Counted from the stretch's first letter, positions 27,952 through 36,641 are shown. The stretch is DNA of 64,000 nucleotides from Microcoleus sp. EPA2 (GCA_020882975.1 JAHRFD010000025.1:32764-96763); one strand, 5' to 3'. Translations and numbers: made by a program. Notes: a model not told the origin generated them from the sequence alone.

Positions 27952-28045
27952 TTTATTTGTTATTCGTTATTTGTTATTTGTTATTCGTTATTTGTTATTC
28001 GTTATTTGCGTCGCCCTGAGCGTAGCCGAAGGGTTATTCGTAATA
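27952..28045. repeat. TTATTTGT/TTATTCGT tandem repeat interrupted by a 20-bp palindromic repeat
   Basis: Heptamer-like TTATTTG/TTATTCG units run from 27952 to about 28008. CCCTGAGCGTAGCCGAAGGG at 28014-28033 interrupts the array, and GTTATTCGTAATAAC continues it. A close relative of the inserted motif occurs inside the TnpB-like gene at 63103-63121. Confidence 0.8.
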
Positions 28046-28051
28046 ACTGAT

Positions 28052-28162
28052 ATCTTGCACCATTCTCAACTAGCCTTTCACGGACGGGCAGGATGCCCAT
28101 CCCACAAGAAAATTTAATTTTTGTGGAACAGGCAAGATGCCTGTTCTTGAGAATGCTGCAAG
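28052..28162. repeat. Inverted-repeat element, family D copy 1
   Basis: ATCTTGCACCATTCTCAA at 28052-28069 is mirrored by TTGAGAATGCTGCAAG at 28147-28162. The core contains GGGCAGGATGCCCATCCCAC and GGAACAGGCAAGATGCCTGTTC-like hairpins. A related element lies at 54181-54314. Confidence 0.7.
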
Positions 28163-28190
28163 CTGTGAGTAATAATCAACAAATAACGGC

Positions 28191-28229
28191 TAATGACTAA
28201 TGACTGCTGACTAATGACTAATGACTATT
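28191..28229. repeat. TAATGAC tandem repeat overlapping the end of adk
   Basis: TAATGAC and TAATGACTGCTGAC units at 28191-28229 reach into the adk coding sequence and supply its last codons and stop (28218-28220). The same units form the array at 2193-2282. Confidence 0.8.
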
Positions 28230-28772
28230 AACAATTTTAAGAATATCCTGCTGCACTTGTTCGGGAGATCGATCGCCGTTGATAATTAACAGTTTGTTCC
28301 GATGTTCGTAATAATCTAAAATCGGGAGGGTTTGCTCCTCGAATAAATCGAGCCGACGCTGTAAAATTTCTGGACTATCATCCGATCGCGATCGCTCGCT
28401 CGATCGACTCAACAACACCTCCGTCGGCACCTTCAACCAAATTGCCCAATCTAGCTCTTGTGCCAAATCCGAGAGCAAAAAATCTAACTCCTCAGCTTGA
28501 AAAGCCGTGCGCGGATACCCCTCCAACACCCAGCCATTAAAGACATCCCACAGCAGCAGTCTCTGGCGAAAGAATTGAATCATCGTGGCGTCGGGAACTA
28601 ATTCCCCTCTTTCGACATAAGACACGGCCAACTTGCCCAAATCTGTGTCTTCTGCGATCGCCTCCCGCAGAATATCCCCCACAGCCAGTAAAGGAATGCT
28701 CAAATTGTTGCACAGTTGTTGTGCCTGAGTTCCCTTGCCTGCTCCTGGCCCTCCCAAAATTACTAATCTCAC
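28218..28772 (-). CDS. adk: Adenylate kinase, short form
   Basis: A 184-residue nucleoside monophosphate kinase interconverting ATP+AMP and 2 ADP. The P-loop GGPGAGKGT is at 7-15, the AMP-binding segment LLAVGDILREAI follows, and LEGYPRTAFQAEELD carries the conserved arginine. The LID is short (ERSRSDDSPEILQRRL) with no zinc cysteines. Filamentous cyanobacteria usually have a second adk in the ribosomal-protein operon, so this is probably the paralogue (inference). The last residues NSH and the stop are encoded by a TAATGAC repeat, so the C-terminus may have been reshaped by the repeat. Confidence 0.92.
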   Translation of the reverse strand: MRLVILGGPGAGKGTQAQQLCNNLSIPLLAVGDILREAIAEDTDLGKLAVSYVERGELVPDATMIQFFRQRLLLWDVFNGWVLEGYPRTAFQAEELDFLLSDLAQELDWAIWLKVPTEVLLSRSSERSRSDDSPEILQRRLDLFEEQTLPILDYYEHRNKLLIINGDRSPEQVQQDILKIVNSH

Positions 28773-28997
28773 TGTACTCTGCTCCTACCGCCGCGACATT
28801 CAAAGTTTACCTGTTGTGGAGATATCTGGCGCAAAATGGCTGCGATCGCCACTGTCGCTAGCTTTCGATAACTGGTATATCTAGTGTGCGATCGGATGCG
28901 CGATCGGCCAAGTACACTATATATTGTTACGAAGGCTTCCGCCTCATCAAGGTCGAAGCCACCCTCAAGACTTAGTTGTTGATTAGATTATTGCCCT

Positions 28998-29534
28998 ATG
29001 GTTGCCCAGCTAAAAACTCCTAACCTCAATTTAACCCACAGCTTGCCCTACACTGTTGAAGGGCTGGTGCAAGTCTTTACAGGCCCGCACCGCTGCTTTT
29101 TTACAACTGTGATGGCTCAGGCACTCAGAATTGCAGGACAGGGGACTGCGGTGCTGGCGGTACAATTCCTCAAAGGGGGAATTAATCAAGGACACCAGTA
29201 TCCGATGCGGCTGGGGCAGAATTTAGATTGGGTGCGGTGCGATGTGCGACGCTGTATTGAAAAGGCTGATTTAGATGAGCTAGAAACGCGATCGATCGCC
29301 CAATTATGGCAATACGTTCAAGAAGTTGTCCGCGAAGGCCGTTATGCCCTAGTCATTCTCGACGAATTAAGTTTAGCAATTAATTTGGGTTTAATTCCCG
29401 AAGCAGAAGTGCTGACATTAATTGACAATAAGCCCCATCATTTAGATTTGATTTTTACCGGCCCATCCATGCCCCAAAGAATCTTGGATATTGCCGACCA
29501 AATTACTGAAATTCGCCGCACTCAAGGACAATAA
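28998..29534 (+). CDS. CobO/BtuR-like P-loop protein with degenerate Walker A
   Basis: A 178-residue protein with the fold signature of ATP:corrinoid adenosyltransferases of the CobO type: LVQVFTGPHRCFFTTVMAQALRIAGQG (compare YTGxGKGKTTAA.GLALRA.G), VLAVQFLKGG, and the Walker B-like YALVILDELSLAINLGLI. The Walker A lacks the conserved GKGKT lysine (residues about 29-36 read GPHRCFFT), so ATP binding in the usual manner is doubtful. This may be a cyanobacterial lineage repurposed from CobO, not an active adenosyltransferase. Monocistronic; ATG start after TTGCCCT. Confidence 0.75.
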   Translation: MVAQLKTPNLNLTHSLPYTVEGLVQVFTGPHRCFFTTVMAQALRIAGQGTAVLAVQFLKGGINQGHQYPMRLGQNLDWVRCDVRRCIEKADLDELETRSIAQLWQYVQEVVREGRYALVILDELSLAINLGLIPEAEVLTLIDNKPHHLDLIFTGPSMPQRILDIADQITEIRRTQGQ

Positions 29535-29741
29535 TTTAAGTGGCGATCGCGCCTCAAAAAAATTGTCCTCAAACCCCATCTCTCCCCGAACTTTAAAAAA
29601 AAGTCGGGGAGACACCGTTCAAAGCCCCCCCTTAGTAAGGGGGGGTTGGGGGGGGTAGTTATCTCGCACTACTTTATGAAAATTCTAAAATAGAGTCAAC
29701 ACTCAAAAATAAACCATCATTTCGGTACAACCGGAATTGAT

Positions 29742-30650
29742 ATGAATCTCCCCAAACAAATACCAAATTGGTCGATCGCCCCCATCATCATTATCGGCGT
29801 TTTAGCCGTCTCAACATCCTCAATTTTCATTAGACTAGCCAACTCTTCAGCTAACAGTAGCGGCCTTGGTTTCAGCTTGGTACTAGCCGCCTCGCGGCTT
29901 AGTTTATCAGCCTTAATTCTGCTTCCTGCGTGGTCAAAAATTCAGTGGCATCGCCTGCAACCGGGAGCTCGGCGCTACGGGGCCGCTGCTGGTTTGTGCC
30001 TCGCCCTGCACTTTGCCCTGTGGATTACCTCACTTTCTTATACTTCCATCGCCGCCTCCACCGCCCTAGTCACCACAAATCCAGTCTGGGTAGCGCTGTT
30101 GTCGCGGTTCTGGTTTGGCGAAAAACTCAGCAAATTGTCGGTAGCGGGCATTGCAGTGGCTCTGGGAGGGACGATCGCGATCGCCCTAGGTAGTGCAGGT
30201 GGCGGCGGTGATGGTAGCAGCATCATGTTGGGCAACTTCCTTGCCCTGGCTGGTTCCTGGGCTGTCAGCCTGTATTTGCTTTGTGGTAGGGAGGCCCAGC
30301 GGCGGGGATTGGGAATCGGTGGCTATATTGCGATCGCCTATACTGTAGCGGCGATCGCCCTTTTGCCTCTGCCCCTAGTCTTCCAAACCACTTATACAGG
30401 ATATCCGCACATTGTATATGTTTACATTTTATTAACCGCAGCCTTGCCTCAATTAGTCGGCCACACAATTTTGAATTGGGCCGTGGTACGGGTATCTCCA
30501 ACTTTGGTAAGTCTGGCTATTTTGTTTGAACCTGTCGGCGCTAGTTGTTTGGGTTATTTGATATTTGGGGAAGTGCCGGGGCTGTCGGTATTGATTGGTG
30601 CTGGGATATTGTTGTTCGGAGTGGCGATCGCCATTTTTGGAGCAAAATAG
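29742..30650 (+). CDS. EamA/DMT-family transporter
   Basis: A 302-residue polytopic membrane protein with about ten hydrophobic helices arranged as two EamA repeats (first half ending near 150; second half from SIMLGNFLALAGSWAVSLYLL). The motifs STALVTTNPVWVALLSRFWFGEKLS and SPTLVSLAILFEPVGASCLGYLIFGEVPG occur in corresponding positions of the two repeats, as expected for drug/metabolite exporters. The substrate cannot be predicted. ATG start at 29742. No operon partner. Confidence 0.9.
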   Translation: MNLPKQIPNWSIAPIIIIGVLAVSTSSIFIRLANSSANSSGLGFSLVLAASRLSLSALILLPAWSKIQWHRLQPGARRYGAAAGLCLALHFALWITSLSYTSIAASTALVTTNPVWVALLSRFWFGEKLSKLSVAGIAVALGGTIAIALGSAGGGGDGSSIMLGNFLALAGSWAVSLYLLCGREAQRRGLGIGGYIAIAYTVAAIALLPLPLVFQTTYTGYPHIVYVYILLTAALPQLVGHTILNWAVVRVSPTLVSLAILFEPVGASCLGYLIFGEVPGLSVLIGAGILLFGVAIAIFGAK

Positions 30651-30952
30651 TTAATATAGGACTTACCCATAAATATCCAAGGGGCGGGTTCGCGAGTAGC
30701 CGATCGGGTTACAGACAGGTTCAATCAACCCGCCCTCTCATCCTCAGTTTCTACCGACCAGACTATAATATAGCAAGCCTAAATCATTTTTGAAATTTCT
30801 CTCTTACCCCCTCCCCTTAGTAAGGTCCGGGTTGGGGTGGGGTAAAAACTTTACGACTCCTGCAAGGATTGCTATATGAACAGCTTATGGACAGTAACTT
30901 TCCGTATCCACCTGGTTTAAAAATAGATAATTAAAACGAGGTCTTGCAAACA
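30651..30952. other. 302-bp intergenic region with element C copy 2
   Basis: It contains a GGGGCGGGTTC...CAACCCGCC inverted pair (about 30681-30735), the family C element at 30769-30876, and the leader of the toxin-antitoxin pair. No gene is seen. Confidence 0.7.
30769..30876. mobile_element. MITE-like element, family C copy 2 (inverted relative to copy 1)
   Basis: Ends TATAGCAAGCCTAAAT and GCAAGGATTGCTATA enclose a 108-bp sequence that aligns with the reverse complement of 21790-21891, including CCCTCCCCTTAGTAAGG and GGTTGGGGTGGGGTAAAAA. The terminal repeats are less perfect than in copy 1. Confidence 0.8.
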
Positions 30953-31159
30953 ATGACTTTTAATGATGTAGTTGAAGTAGTCAAAGGTCTTTCCACGGAT
31001 GAAAAGCAGGAAATTCAACAGTTGTTGAACCAATATATCCGTGAAGAACGCCGGGATCAGATATATAACAACTTCAAGTTAGCGCAGGTAGAACACCAAA
31101 AAGATGAACTGAATTTTTCCTCTAATATTAACGAACTCAGACAACTGATAGAGGAATAA
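30953..31159 (+). CDS. Putative antitoxin of a type II toxin-antitoxin pair
   Basis: A 68-residue, charged, helical protein (MTFNDVVEVVKGLSTDEKQEIQQLLNQYIREERRDQIYNNFK...) lying three bases before a RelE/ParE-superfamily toxin gene. The DEKQEIQQLLNQ helix resembles small cyanobacterial antitoxins that neutralise RelE-type toxins; a DNA-binding domain is not obvious. The ATG at 30953 is chosen over an upstream in-frame TTG. As in other pairs it is encoded first and probably represses its own operon (inference). Confidence 0.75.
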   Translation: MTFNDVVEVVKGLSTDEKQEIQQLLNQYIREERRDQIYNNFKLAQVEHQKDELNFSSNINELRQLIEE

Positions 31160-31161
31160 TC

Positions 31162-31428
31162 GTGGAAGTTAGTTTTAGTTCGGCTTTCAAACGGGCCTTC
31201 AAAAAGCGCATCCAAGGCAACACAGATTTAGAGGAAAAGTTTTGGCAAAAATTGGAACTGTTTACTATATATCCTTACGATCCGATATTGAAAACACATA
31301 AGCTATCCGGCAAGCTTAAGGAATTCTGGAGTTTTAGTGTAGATTATGATGAAAGGGTATTGTTCTACTTTACAGAAGATGACAAGGCTGTGTTTGTAGA
31401 TATTGGTAGTCATGATGAGGTGTATTAA
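31162..31428 (+). CDS. RelE/ParE-superfamily toxin (YafQ/RelE-like mRNA interferase)
   Basis: An 88-residue toxin-fold protein: MEVSFSSAFKRAFKKRIQGN...LEEKFWQKLELFTIYPYDPILKTHKLSGKLKEFWSFSVDYDERVLFYF...VFVDIGSHDEVY. The KTHKLSGKLKEFWSFSVDYDERVLF segment and the IGSHDEVY C-terminus are hallmarks of the RelE-like ribosome-dependent mRNA interferases in cyanobacteria. The start is GTG at 31162, two bases after the antitoxin stop. It is followed 18 bases later by a DNA methyltransferase gene. Confidence 0.9.
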   Translation: MEVSFSSAFKRAFKKRIQGNTDLEEKFWQKLELFTIYPYDPILKTHKLSGKLKEFWSFSVDYDERVLFYFTEDDKAVFVDIGSHDEVY

Positions 31429-31446
31429 CTATTCGACTAACATATC

Positions 31447-32367
31447 ATGGCCTCTAAGAGTAACTTGCGCAAAATGAGAACAGTAGATTTATTTGCAGGC
31501 TGTGGAGGCCTATCACTGGGATTTCAAAATGCTGGATTCAATATAGTAGCAGCTTTTGACTGCTGGCATCCAGCTATTCAAGTATATAAAGACAACTTCC
31601 CACATCCAATATTTGAAAAAGACCTATCACAACCCGATATCTGTTCATTTATCAGTGATTTCAATCCAGATCTGATTATTGGTGGCCCTCCATGCCAAGA
31701 TTTTTCCAGTGCCGGTAAAAGAGATGAGAATCTTGGGAGAGCAGATTTATCCTTAGCCTTTGCCAAGATTATTACTAACATTAAGCCTAGATGGTTTGTC
31801 ATGGAAAATGTTGCCAGAATTCAAAAAAGCCAAATTTTAGAAGAAGTTTTAAAAACCTTTAAAAATAGCGGCTATGGCTTAAGTTCTTCCGTTTTGAATG
31901 CCAGTTATTGTGGGGTTCCCCAAGCTAGGAAACGCTATTTTTTAATTGGTCAATTGGATGGAGAAGATGGTATTTTTAGTTCTTATTTAACCAAAAATCA
32001 GTCTAAAACTCCTATGAATGTTTTTGAATATTTAGGTGATGATTTAGGAATTGAGTATTTTTATCGGCATCCGAGAAGCTATAAGAGAAGGGCAGTTTTC
32101 AGCATCCACGAACCTAGCCCGACAGTTCGAGGTGTGAATCGTCCAATTCCCAAGACTTATAAGAAGCATGAAGGAGATTTGTGCGATATTGATGAGAGGT
32201 TACGCCCTTTGACGACTATTGAACGGAGTTATATTCAAACATTTCCCAAAACGTTTAAGTTTCAGGGTAATAAGTCTGATTTAGAACAAATGATTGGTAA
32301 TGCTGTTCCTGTGAAGCTGGCTGAGTATGTGGCTAGTTGTATCCTTGAATATATTCAACAGGACTAA
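31447..32367 (+). CDS. DNA (cytosine-5-)-methyltransferase
   Basis: A 306-residue C5-methyltransferase with its motifs in canonical order: I DLFAGCGGLSLGF (14-26), IV GGPPCQDFS with catalytic Cys83, VI ENV at 120-122, VIII QARKRYFLIG, and X MIGNAVPVKLA. The target-recognition region between VIII and X is about 100 residues, suited to a short recognition site that cannot be deduced. No restriction endonuclease gene adjoins; it follows a toxin-antitoxin pair and converges on xisI/xisH. It may be a solitary methylase or the remains of a restriction-modification system. The ATG at 31447 or the internal ATG at codon 10 (MRTVDLF) could be the start. Confidence 0.93.
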   Translation: MASKSNLRKMRTVDLFAGCGGLSLGFQNAGFNIVAAFDCWHPAIQVYKDNFPHPIFEKDLSQPDICSFISDFNPDLIIGGPPCQDFSSAGKRDENLGRADLSLAFAKIITNIKPRWFVMENVARIQKSQILEEVLKTFKNSGYGLSSSVLNASYCGVPQARKRYFLIGQLDGEDGIFSSYLTKNQSKTPMNVFEYLGDDLGIEYFYRHPRSYKRRAVFSIHEPSPTVRGVNRPIPKTYKKHEGDLCDIDERLRPLTTIERSYIQTFPKTFKFQGNKSDLEQMIGNAVPVKLAEYVASCILEYIQQD

Positions 32368-32418
32368 GGCAAAAGAAACCAGGTTTCTATCAAAAATCGT
32401 TGCTTTTTTTGTCTCTCG

Positions 32419-32772
32419 TCAAACAGTAGCAAATTCCGTCAAAGGTCTCTTGCTAGGATGATGAAACCCCAAAACAATATCGCCCTTAGAAATTCCGGCT
32501 GCTAGTAAATCGTCTACTACACACAAATTAGTCATATCTTCTTCCACCCAAATTTTACCATCTTTAATCCGAAGATACATCGTCATGTAGCGCAGCCGTT
32601 CTTTGCCATTCCAGCCAGAACGAAACCAGAGATATTGATCTCGTTCTTCATCAAATGCCAGACGATCATCTGGATCTAATTCATCTAGTGCGATCGCCCC
32701 CTGGACTGCCATTTTATAATATTCAGTCAATATTTTTTTAATTGTATCGCGATAGTATTCTAATTTATCCAT
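32419..32772 (-). CDS. XisI family protein
   Basis: A 117-residue XisI-family protein (MDKLEYYRDTIKKILTEYYKMA...DERDQYLWFRSGWNGKERLRYMTMYLRIKDGKIWVEEDMTN...ISKGDIVLGFHHPSKRP). The family was named after the fdxN-element excision controlling factor of Anabaena but is widespread in cyanobacteria, without any element nearby. It overlaps the end of xisH by 13 bases, so the two are translationally coupled. Confidence 0.93.
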   Translation of the reverse strand: MDKLEYYRDTIKKILTEYYKMAVQGAIALDELDPDDRLAFDEERDQYLWFRSGWNGKERLRYMTMYLRIKDGKIWVEEDMTNLCVVDDLLAAGISKGDIVLGFHHPSKRPLTEFATV

Positions 32773-33176
32773 TGTATGATTTCCTCATTTTTCATTTCAA
32801 CTGTCATTAATAGCAGCCGATTTTCCTTGGCAATTAATTGTATCGACTTGCGTTGAAAAAAATCTTGATATACGGCATCATCAATTCCCAAATAAAGCGT
32901 GTATTCTGGAGCCGTGAGTTGAATGAGATTTCGGTAGACAATGTATTGACCGAGTGCGACGTGAAAATCATACATTAGCGATCGCCCAATAAAGCTCTTA
33001 ATTTCAACAACTATCTTTTGTCCTTGGCGTTCTGCGGCGATCGGCTTTTCTGCCGCTAGATCGGCATATAACTCAGCATCCTCATATTTGATGAAGTACG
33101 GGTCAGCCGTAATTATCCAACCATCTTTGATTAAGGCATTTTTAACTGCATTGTGGTAGGTATCTTTGGCAGGCAT
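32760..33176 (-). CDS. XisH family protein, PD-(D/E)XK nuclease-like
   Basis: A 138-residue XisH-family protein: MPAKDTYHNAVKNALIKDGW, then YADLAAEKPIAAERQGQKIVVEIKSF, which contains the E...V-E-I-K core of PD-(D/E)XK nucleases, and FHVALGQYIVYRNLI. XisH and XisI nearly always occur as this adjacent pair. Their original link to DNA excision is genetic; the biochemical role is unsettled, and a nuclease-type function is possible. The pair is at the end of a toxin-antitoxin and methyltransferase cluster. Confidence 0.93.
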   Translation of the reverse strand: MPAKDTYHNAVKNALIKDGWIITADPYFIKYEDAELYADLAAEKPIAAERQGQKIVVEIKSFIGRSLMYDFHVALGQYIVYRNLIQLTAPEYTLYLGIDDAVYQDFFQRKSIQLIAKENRLLLMTVEMKNEEIIQWIN

Positions 33177-33279
33177 AGCAAAAACAGTTAAATATTACTT
33201 GCTCTTTAAATACAGTATAATCCTTCGGAGTCGGTTTCACCAAAAAACAGATAATCATCAGCGATCGCTAACCTACAGA

Positions 33280-34548
33280 TCACTTTGGCAAAGGCTCCAA
33301 TATTTCCTCACCATCCCTAGCCGTAACCATCGTAAATAAAGCCTCATATTGATTCAAAGCTTCCTCAAATCCATAATTCTCAACAGCATAACTTCTGCCT
33401 TGCACACCCAGCGCATCCACTTTAGCCGGATTCAGATACAAATCTTCAACCCCACCCGCTAGAGCTTGCGGATCTTCCGGTGGTACTACCACCCCGCCAC
33501 CACTTTGCTGCACTGCTTTATGAGCAGTTCCAGTTTCTGGCACCGAAGCCAAAATAGCCCTGCCACTGGCCAACAGCACTTGAATTTTTGAGGGCATATT
33601 AAAATTAGTCACCCGCCGCTTTTGTACCACCAAACTAACATCAGCGGCCGCTAACATTTCTGGCAATTTTTCTCGCGGTTCAAAGGGCAGTAACGTCACA
33701 TTCGTCGCTTTGTAAGTTTCACAATCTCTTTGCAAACGTGACAGTGCGGTGGACTCTCCCACAATTACAAAAGCGATTTCTGGTATGTGTTTCAAACGAG
33801 CCGCTGCTTTGACTACAGTTTGCAAACCTTGAGTCAGGGCAATATTGCCTGCGTAGAGAACGACAAATTTCCCCTGGAGATTGTGAGCTTGGCGAAAGGA
33901 GTTATTTTCTTTAGGTAAGGGACGGATGAAATTGACATCAACCCAATTGGGAACACAAACTATCTTTTCTGGGGGTACTCCTTGAGAGTGCAATTTTTTG
34001 ACAAAACCGCTGTCGATGACGCTGACTTTGCTCGCAGTGCTGTAGGCAAATTTTTCTAAGGCGTCAGCAATCTTAATTAACATTCCATTCTTTTTTACCA
34101 AACCGACGCGCACGGCTGCTTCTGAGACGATATCTTGAACGTTGAGGACGATCGGGCAACTGCGAATCCACCCATAAAGAGCCACTGGGACGCAAATTGG
34201 CAATGGGGGCATTGTGGAGAAAATCACATCTGGTCGATCGCCCCTAAATGCTTGAACAGCACTAGAGATTACAAAACTACCATCTAACAGCAGTCGGTCT
34301 AGCAAACTGGGGTGAGGGCCGTTAACCCGCAGGTAGCTGCGCTGTATTGTCACACCGTTGTGTTCTTCGGTAACATAGAATTTCCCCCGATATTGTTCAT
34401 AAATCTGGCGCTGGGGATAGTTGGGCATTCCTGTAACTACTCTGACTTGATGACCACGCTGAACTAGGCCCTGGGCTAGTTCTGTCATCAGGGGAGCAAT
34501 GCCGATCGGCTCTGGATAGTAGTTATAGGAATAAATCAGAATACGCAT
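33280..34548 (-). CDS. Glycosyltransferase family 4 (WcaI/WbuB-like)
   Basis: A 422-residue GT-B glycosyltransferase. The N-terminal domain begins MRILIYSYNYYPEPIGIAP, with GMPNYPQRQIY typical of the WcaI/WbuB group. The C-terminal nucleotide-sugar domain starts near KFVVLYAGNIALTQGLQTVVKAA and includes LPEMLAAADVSLVVQKRRVTNFNMPSKIQVLLASGRAILAS, in place of the usual E-x7-E motif. It probably adds a sugar in exopolysaccharide repeat-unit assembly; donor and acceptor unknown. It is the first gene of a minus-strand polysaccharide region whose next members are a kinase and a priming transferase. Confidence 0.9.
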   Translation of the reverse strand: MRILIYSYNYYPEPIGIAPLMTELAQGLVQRGHQVRVVTGMPNYPQRQIYEQYRGKFYVTEEHNGVTIQRSYLRVNGPHPSLLDRLLLDGSFVISSAVQAFRGDRPDVIFSTMPPLPICVPVALYGWIRSCPIVLNVQDIVSEAAVRVGLVKKNGMLIKIADALEKFAYSTASKVSVIDSGFVKKLHSQGVPPEKIVCVPNWVDVNFIRPLPKENNSFRQAHNLQGKFVVLYAGNIALTQGLQTVVKAAARLKHIPEIAFVIVGESTALSRLQRDCETYKATNVTLLPFEPREKLPEMLAAADVSLVVQKRRVTNFNMPSKIQVLLASGRAILASVPETGTAHKAVQQSGGGVVVPPEDPQALAGGVEDLYLNPAKVDALGVQGRSYAVENYGFEEALNQYEALFTMVTARDGEEILEPLPK

Positions 34549-34708
34549 AATATTTCGTTTGAAGCAAATTTTCCGGCAGCCGCTAGTGGCGAGCTAGTAC
34601 CCACTTAATTCCCCTGGATTAGGTCTAGTTCCGCGTCATAAAGCAGAGGGCGCTGCCTGGAATTTTCTAGGCTCAAAAGCAGTCGCCCTTTGTGGTTTTG
34701 AGTCATCA

Positions 34709-35146
34709 TCAGGTAATGTTTTTTCGCATTACCAGACAGTTGCGGCGATCGTCTGTACGGATATAACGAAGCTGCTCTGTCAGCTTGTGCATAAATAGCA
34801 GTCCCCTTTCTCCTTCTTTTTCCAAGGGATCGCGCTTGTCTTGGATAATAGCGTCGAGCTTTGCTTCTAGGTCAAAGGGTTGACCCCTATCCCAAATCCT
34901 GATTTCTAAGTAATCGGAAAACACTGCGACTTCAAGGTCGATCGGTGTCGTGGAGTGCAAGTTTTTGTGAGCATGGCGAACAGCATTTGTAAACCCTTCA
35001 TTCACAATCAGGCTACACTGCCACCCCAAATCCTCTGGTAGCAGGGGCAGGACAATATTTTCCAACCACTCCAAAACTTGTTTCAGAGCCTCCATGTCGG
35101 TTTCCACTTGAAGATGCAACTCGGCCTTTGGTTGCTGATCTTTCAT
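34709..35146 (-). CDS. Anti-sigma regulatory factor, RsbW/SpoIIAB-type Ser/Thr kinase
   Basis: A 145-residue GHKL ATPase. The N-box is IVNEGFTNAVRHAH (47-60), the G1 box IWDRGQPFD near 98-106, and the second glycine motif EKEGERGLLFMHKL near 112-125. Such kinases phosphorylate a serine in a STAS-domain partner. A STAS domain with DSSGIGA is fused to the sugar transferase encoded 0.5 kb upstream (35643-36641), on the same strand, so partner switching between the two is a reasonable inference. No PP2C phosphatase is found in the window. Confidence 0.88.
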   Translation of the reverse strand: MKDQQPKAELHLQVETDMEALKQVLEWLENIVLPLLPEDLGWQCSLIVNEGFTNAVRHAHKNLHSTTPIDLEVAVFSDYLEIRIWDRGQPFDLEAKLDAIIQDKRDPLEKEGERGLLFMHKLTEQLRYIRTDDRRNCLVMRKNIT

Positions 35147-35642
35147 TTTTTTTCCCCCTGGTCGCCCCCCAGCACAACTTCAGCTACGATCGGTACCAAC
35201 TCAGTACAAGTAAATGTACTCAGCTTGGCTGCGACGCGAGTGTTCAGCGTAGCGGTGGCGGGAGAATAAGGGGGGCAAGGTCTTGGCAACATATTAGTTA
35301 AGTCAAGCTTGAGTTGAAGAAGCCCGTTTTGCCTCAAGGTGAGCATTCCTTTCGCACCATTTACTCCTACTGGAAATGAGAGACTTTTGATACTTTAACC
35401 CGCCTGGGTAGGGCGTTTAAATAATTTTCAGTTTTGATTTGGGAGTTTTGATTTTCAACTGCTTTAGAAAACTTAGCAAAACCTATCCAAAGTTATCTTT
35501 AGATGGTAAGTGTTTACTTCCGTTGTTTATTGACGTGATTAGTTAAAATTTTATTGATTTCTTTCATCACTTATGATAAAACCTCTGAATTTTAGCAACC
35601 CCCCCTGTACCTAAAAGGTCAGGGGAGGGTTGTTCAGGCATC
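35147..35642. other. 496-bp intergenic region
   Basis: No credible gene. A G/C-rich hairpin AACCCCCCCTG...CAGGGGAGGGTT sits at about 35597-35633, just downstream of the sugar-transferase stop, and may terminate it, though no U tract is evident. The open frame 35143-35346 is not supported by a ribosome-binding site or composition. Confidence 0.5.
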
Positions 35643-36641
35643 CTATACAGCGCCACTATTTTTGTTGAACAGAACAGCTATGGTTTTCACAATTAGTTTC
35701 AGGTCATACATCAGGCTCCAGTTTTCTTGGTACTTTAAATCCAAGCGGATCACATCTTCAAAATTACGCACTTGAGAACGACCGTTAACTTGCCATTCTC
35801 CAGTCATTCCTGGTTTGACATCAAAACGCTGCCACTGAGGTACTTCATAGCGGTCAACTTCATCGGGAGTAGGGGGTCGAGTACCCACTAGACTCATTTC
35901 GCCTTTGAGTACGTTCCAAAATTGTGGCAGTTCATCAAGGCTGGTTTTTCGCAATATCCGCCCGACTTTGGTAATGCGAGGGTCATTATCATTTTTGAAA
36001 AAAGCGCCGGAGGCTTGGTTTTTGATTTGAGATTTAAGGGCTTCGGCGTTGGTACACATCGAGCGAAACTTCCAAATCTGAAATCTTTTTCCCATCCAGC
36101 CACAGCGGGTTTGACCAAAAAAGATCGGGCCTGGATCGTTAATTTTGATGGCGACGACTATGGGTATAAACAATATTCCTGTAATTATCAAACCTACTAT
36201 GGCCCCAACGATGTCGATCAGCCGTTTTACCAACGATCGCACAGAGGGGTGCGTAACTGGTAACTGACTGTCTGCACGGTTGTTTTCAGCGGGGGCTGTG
36301 CTAACTGGCGACGGCTCGATAGTCAGCACTTGATCTAGGCTGGTGAGAGCAAATACTGCCATCACCTGTGGCTTGAGACTCCGCAATACTAAGTCACACT
36401 GCCGCTGTTTGGCAAATTTTAGATTGCTGACTAAGGCACCAATCCCGCTACTGTCGATGAATGTCGTCTCACTGAAGTCTAGGACAATTTTGCTGGGAAC
36501 GGTGTTTTCGGAGAAAAGTTGCTGGCAGGTTGTCTTAAAGTTTACGGCTTCAAGTACGCTTAAGCGCACAGGTATGTGAACGGAAGGAATTTCGTCCAAG
36601 TAAGTTACCCGAAAATCTGCCTCTGGGTTTTGGGTGACCAT
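35643..36641 (-). CDS. STAS domain fused to undecaprenyl-phosphate sugar (priming) transferase
   Basis: A 332-residue fusion. Residues 1-115 are a STAS domain with the phospho-acceptor motif [11 protein letters not shown] (Ser64/Ser65), as in anti-sigma-factor antagonists. After a Pro/Ser/Thr linker, residues ~140-332 are an ExoY/WcaJ-type polyprenyl-phosphate glycosyl-1-phosphate transferase: a membrane helix ([17 protein letters not shown]), then [46 protein letters not shown], and [14 protein letters not shown]. The catalytic Asp-Glu pair (DE in LDEL) is present. It would load the first sugar phosphate onto the lipid carrier at the cytoplasmic membrane. The neighbouring RsbW-like gene suggests phospho-control of this step. 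Confidence 0.92.
   Translation of the reverse strand: MVTQNPEADFRVTYLDEIPSVHIPVRLSVLEAVNFKTTCQQLFSENTVPSKIVLDFSETTFIDSSGIGALVSNLKFAKQRQCDLVLRSLKPQVMAVFALTSLDQVLTIEPSPVSTAPAENNRADSQLPVTHPSVRSLVKRLIDIVGAIVGLIITGILFIPIVVAIKINDPGPIFFGQTRCGWMGKRFQIWKFRSMCTNAEALKSQIKNQASGAFFKNDNDPRITKVGRILRKTSLDELPQFWNVLKGEMSLVGTRPPTPDEVDRYEVPQWQRFDVKPGMTGEWQVNGRSQVRNFEDVIRLDLKYQENWSLMYDLKLIVKTIAVLFNKNSGAV

Noticed and set aside
31447-32367. Assigning the methylase to the HIP1 site (GCGATCGC)
   Set aside because: The target-recognition region cannot be read for specificity, so no link to HIP1 can be claimed.
32419-33176. xisH/xisI as evidence of a nitrogen-fixation excision element
   Set aside because: These genes are common in cyanobacteria outside such elements; no xisF recombinase, nif or fdxN gene is in the window.
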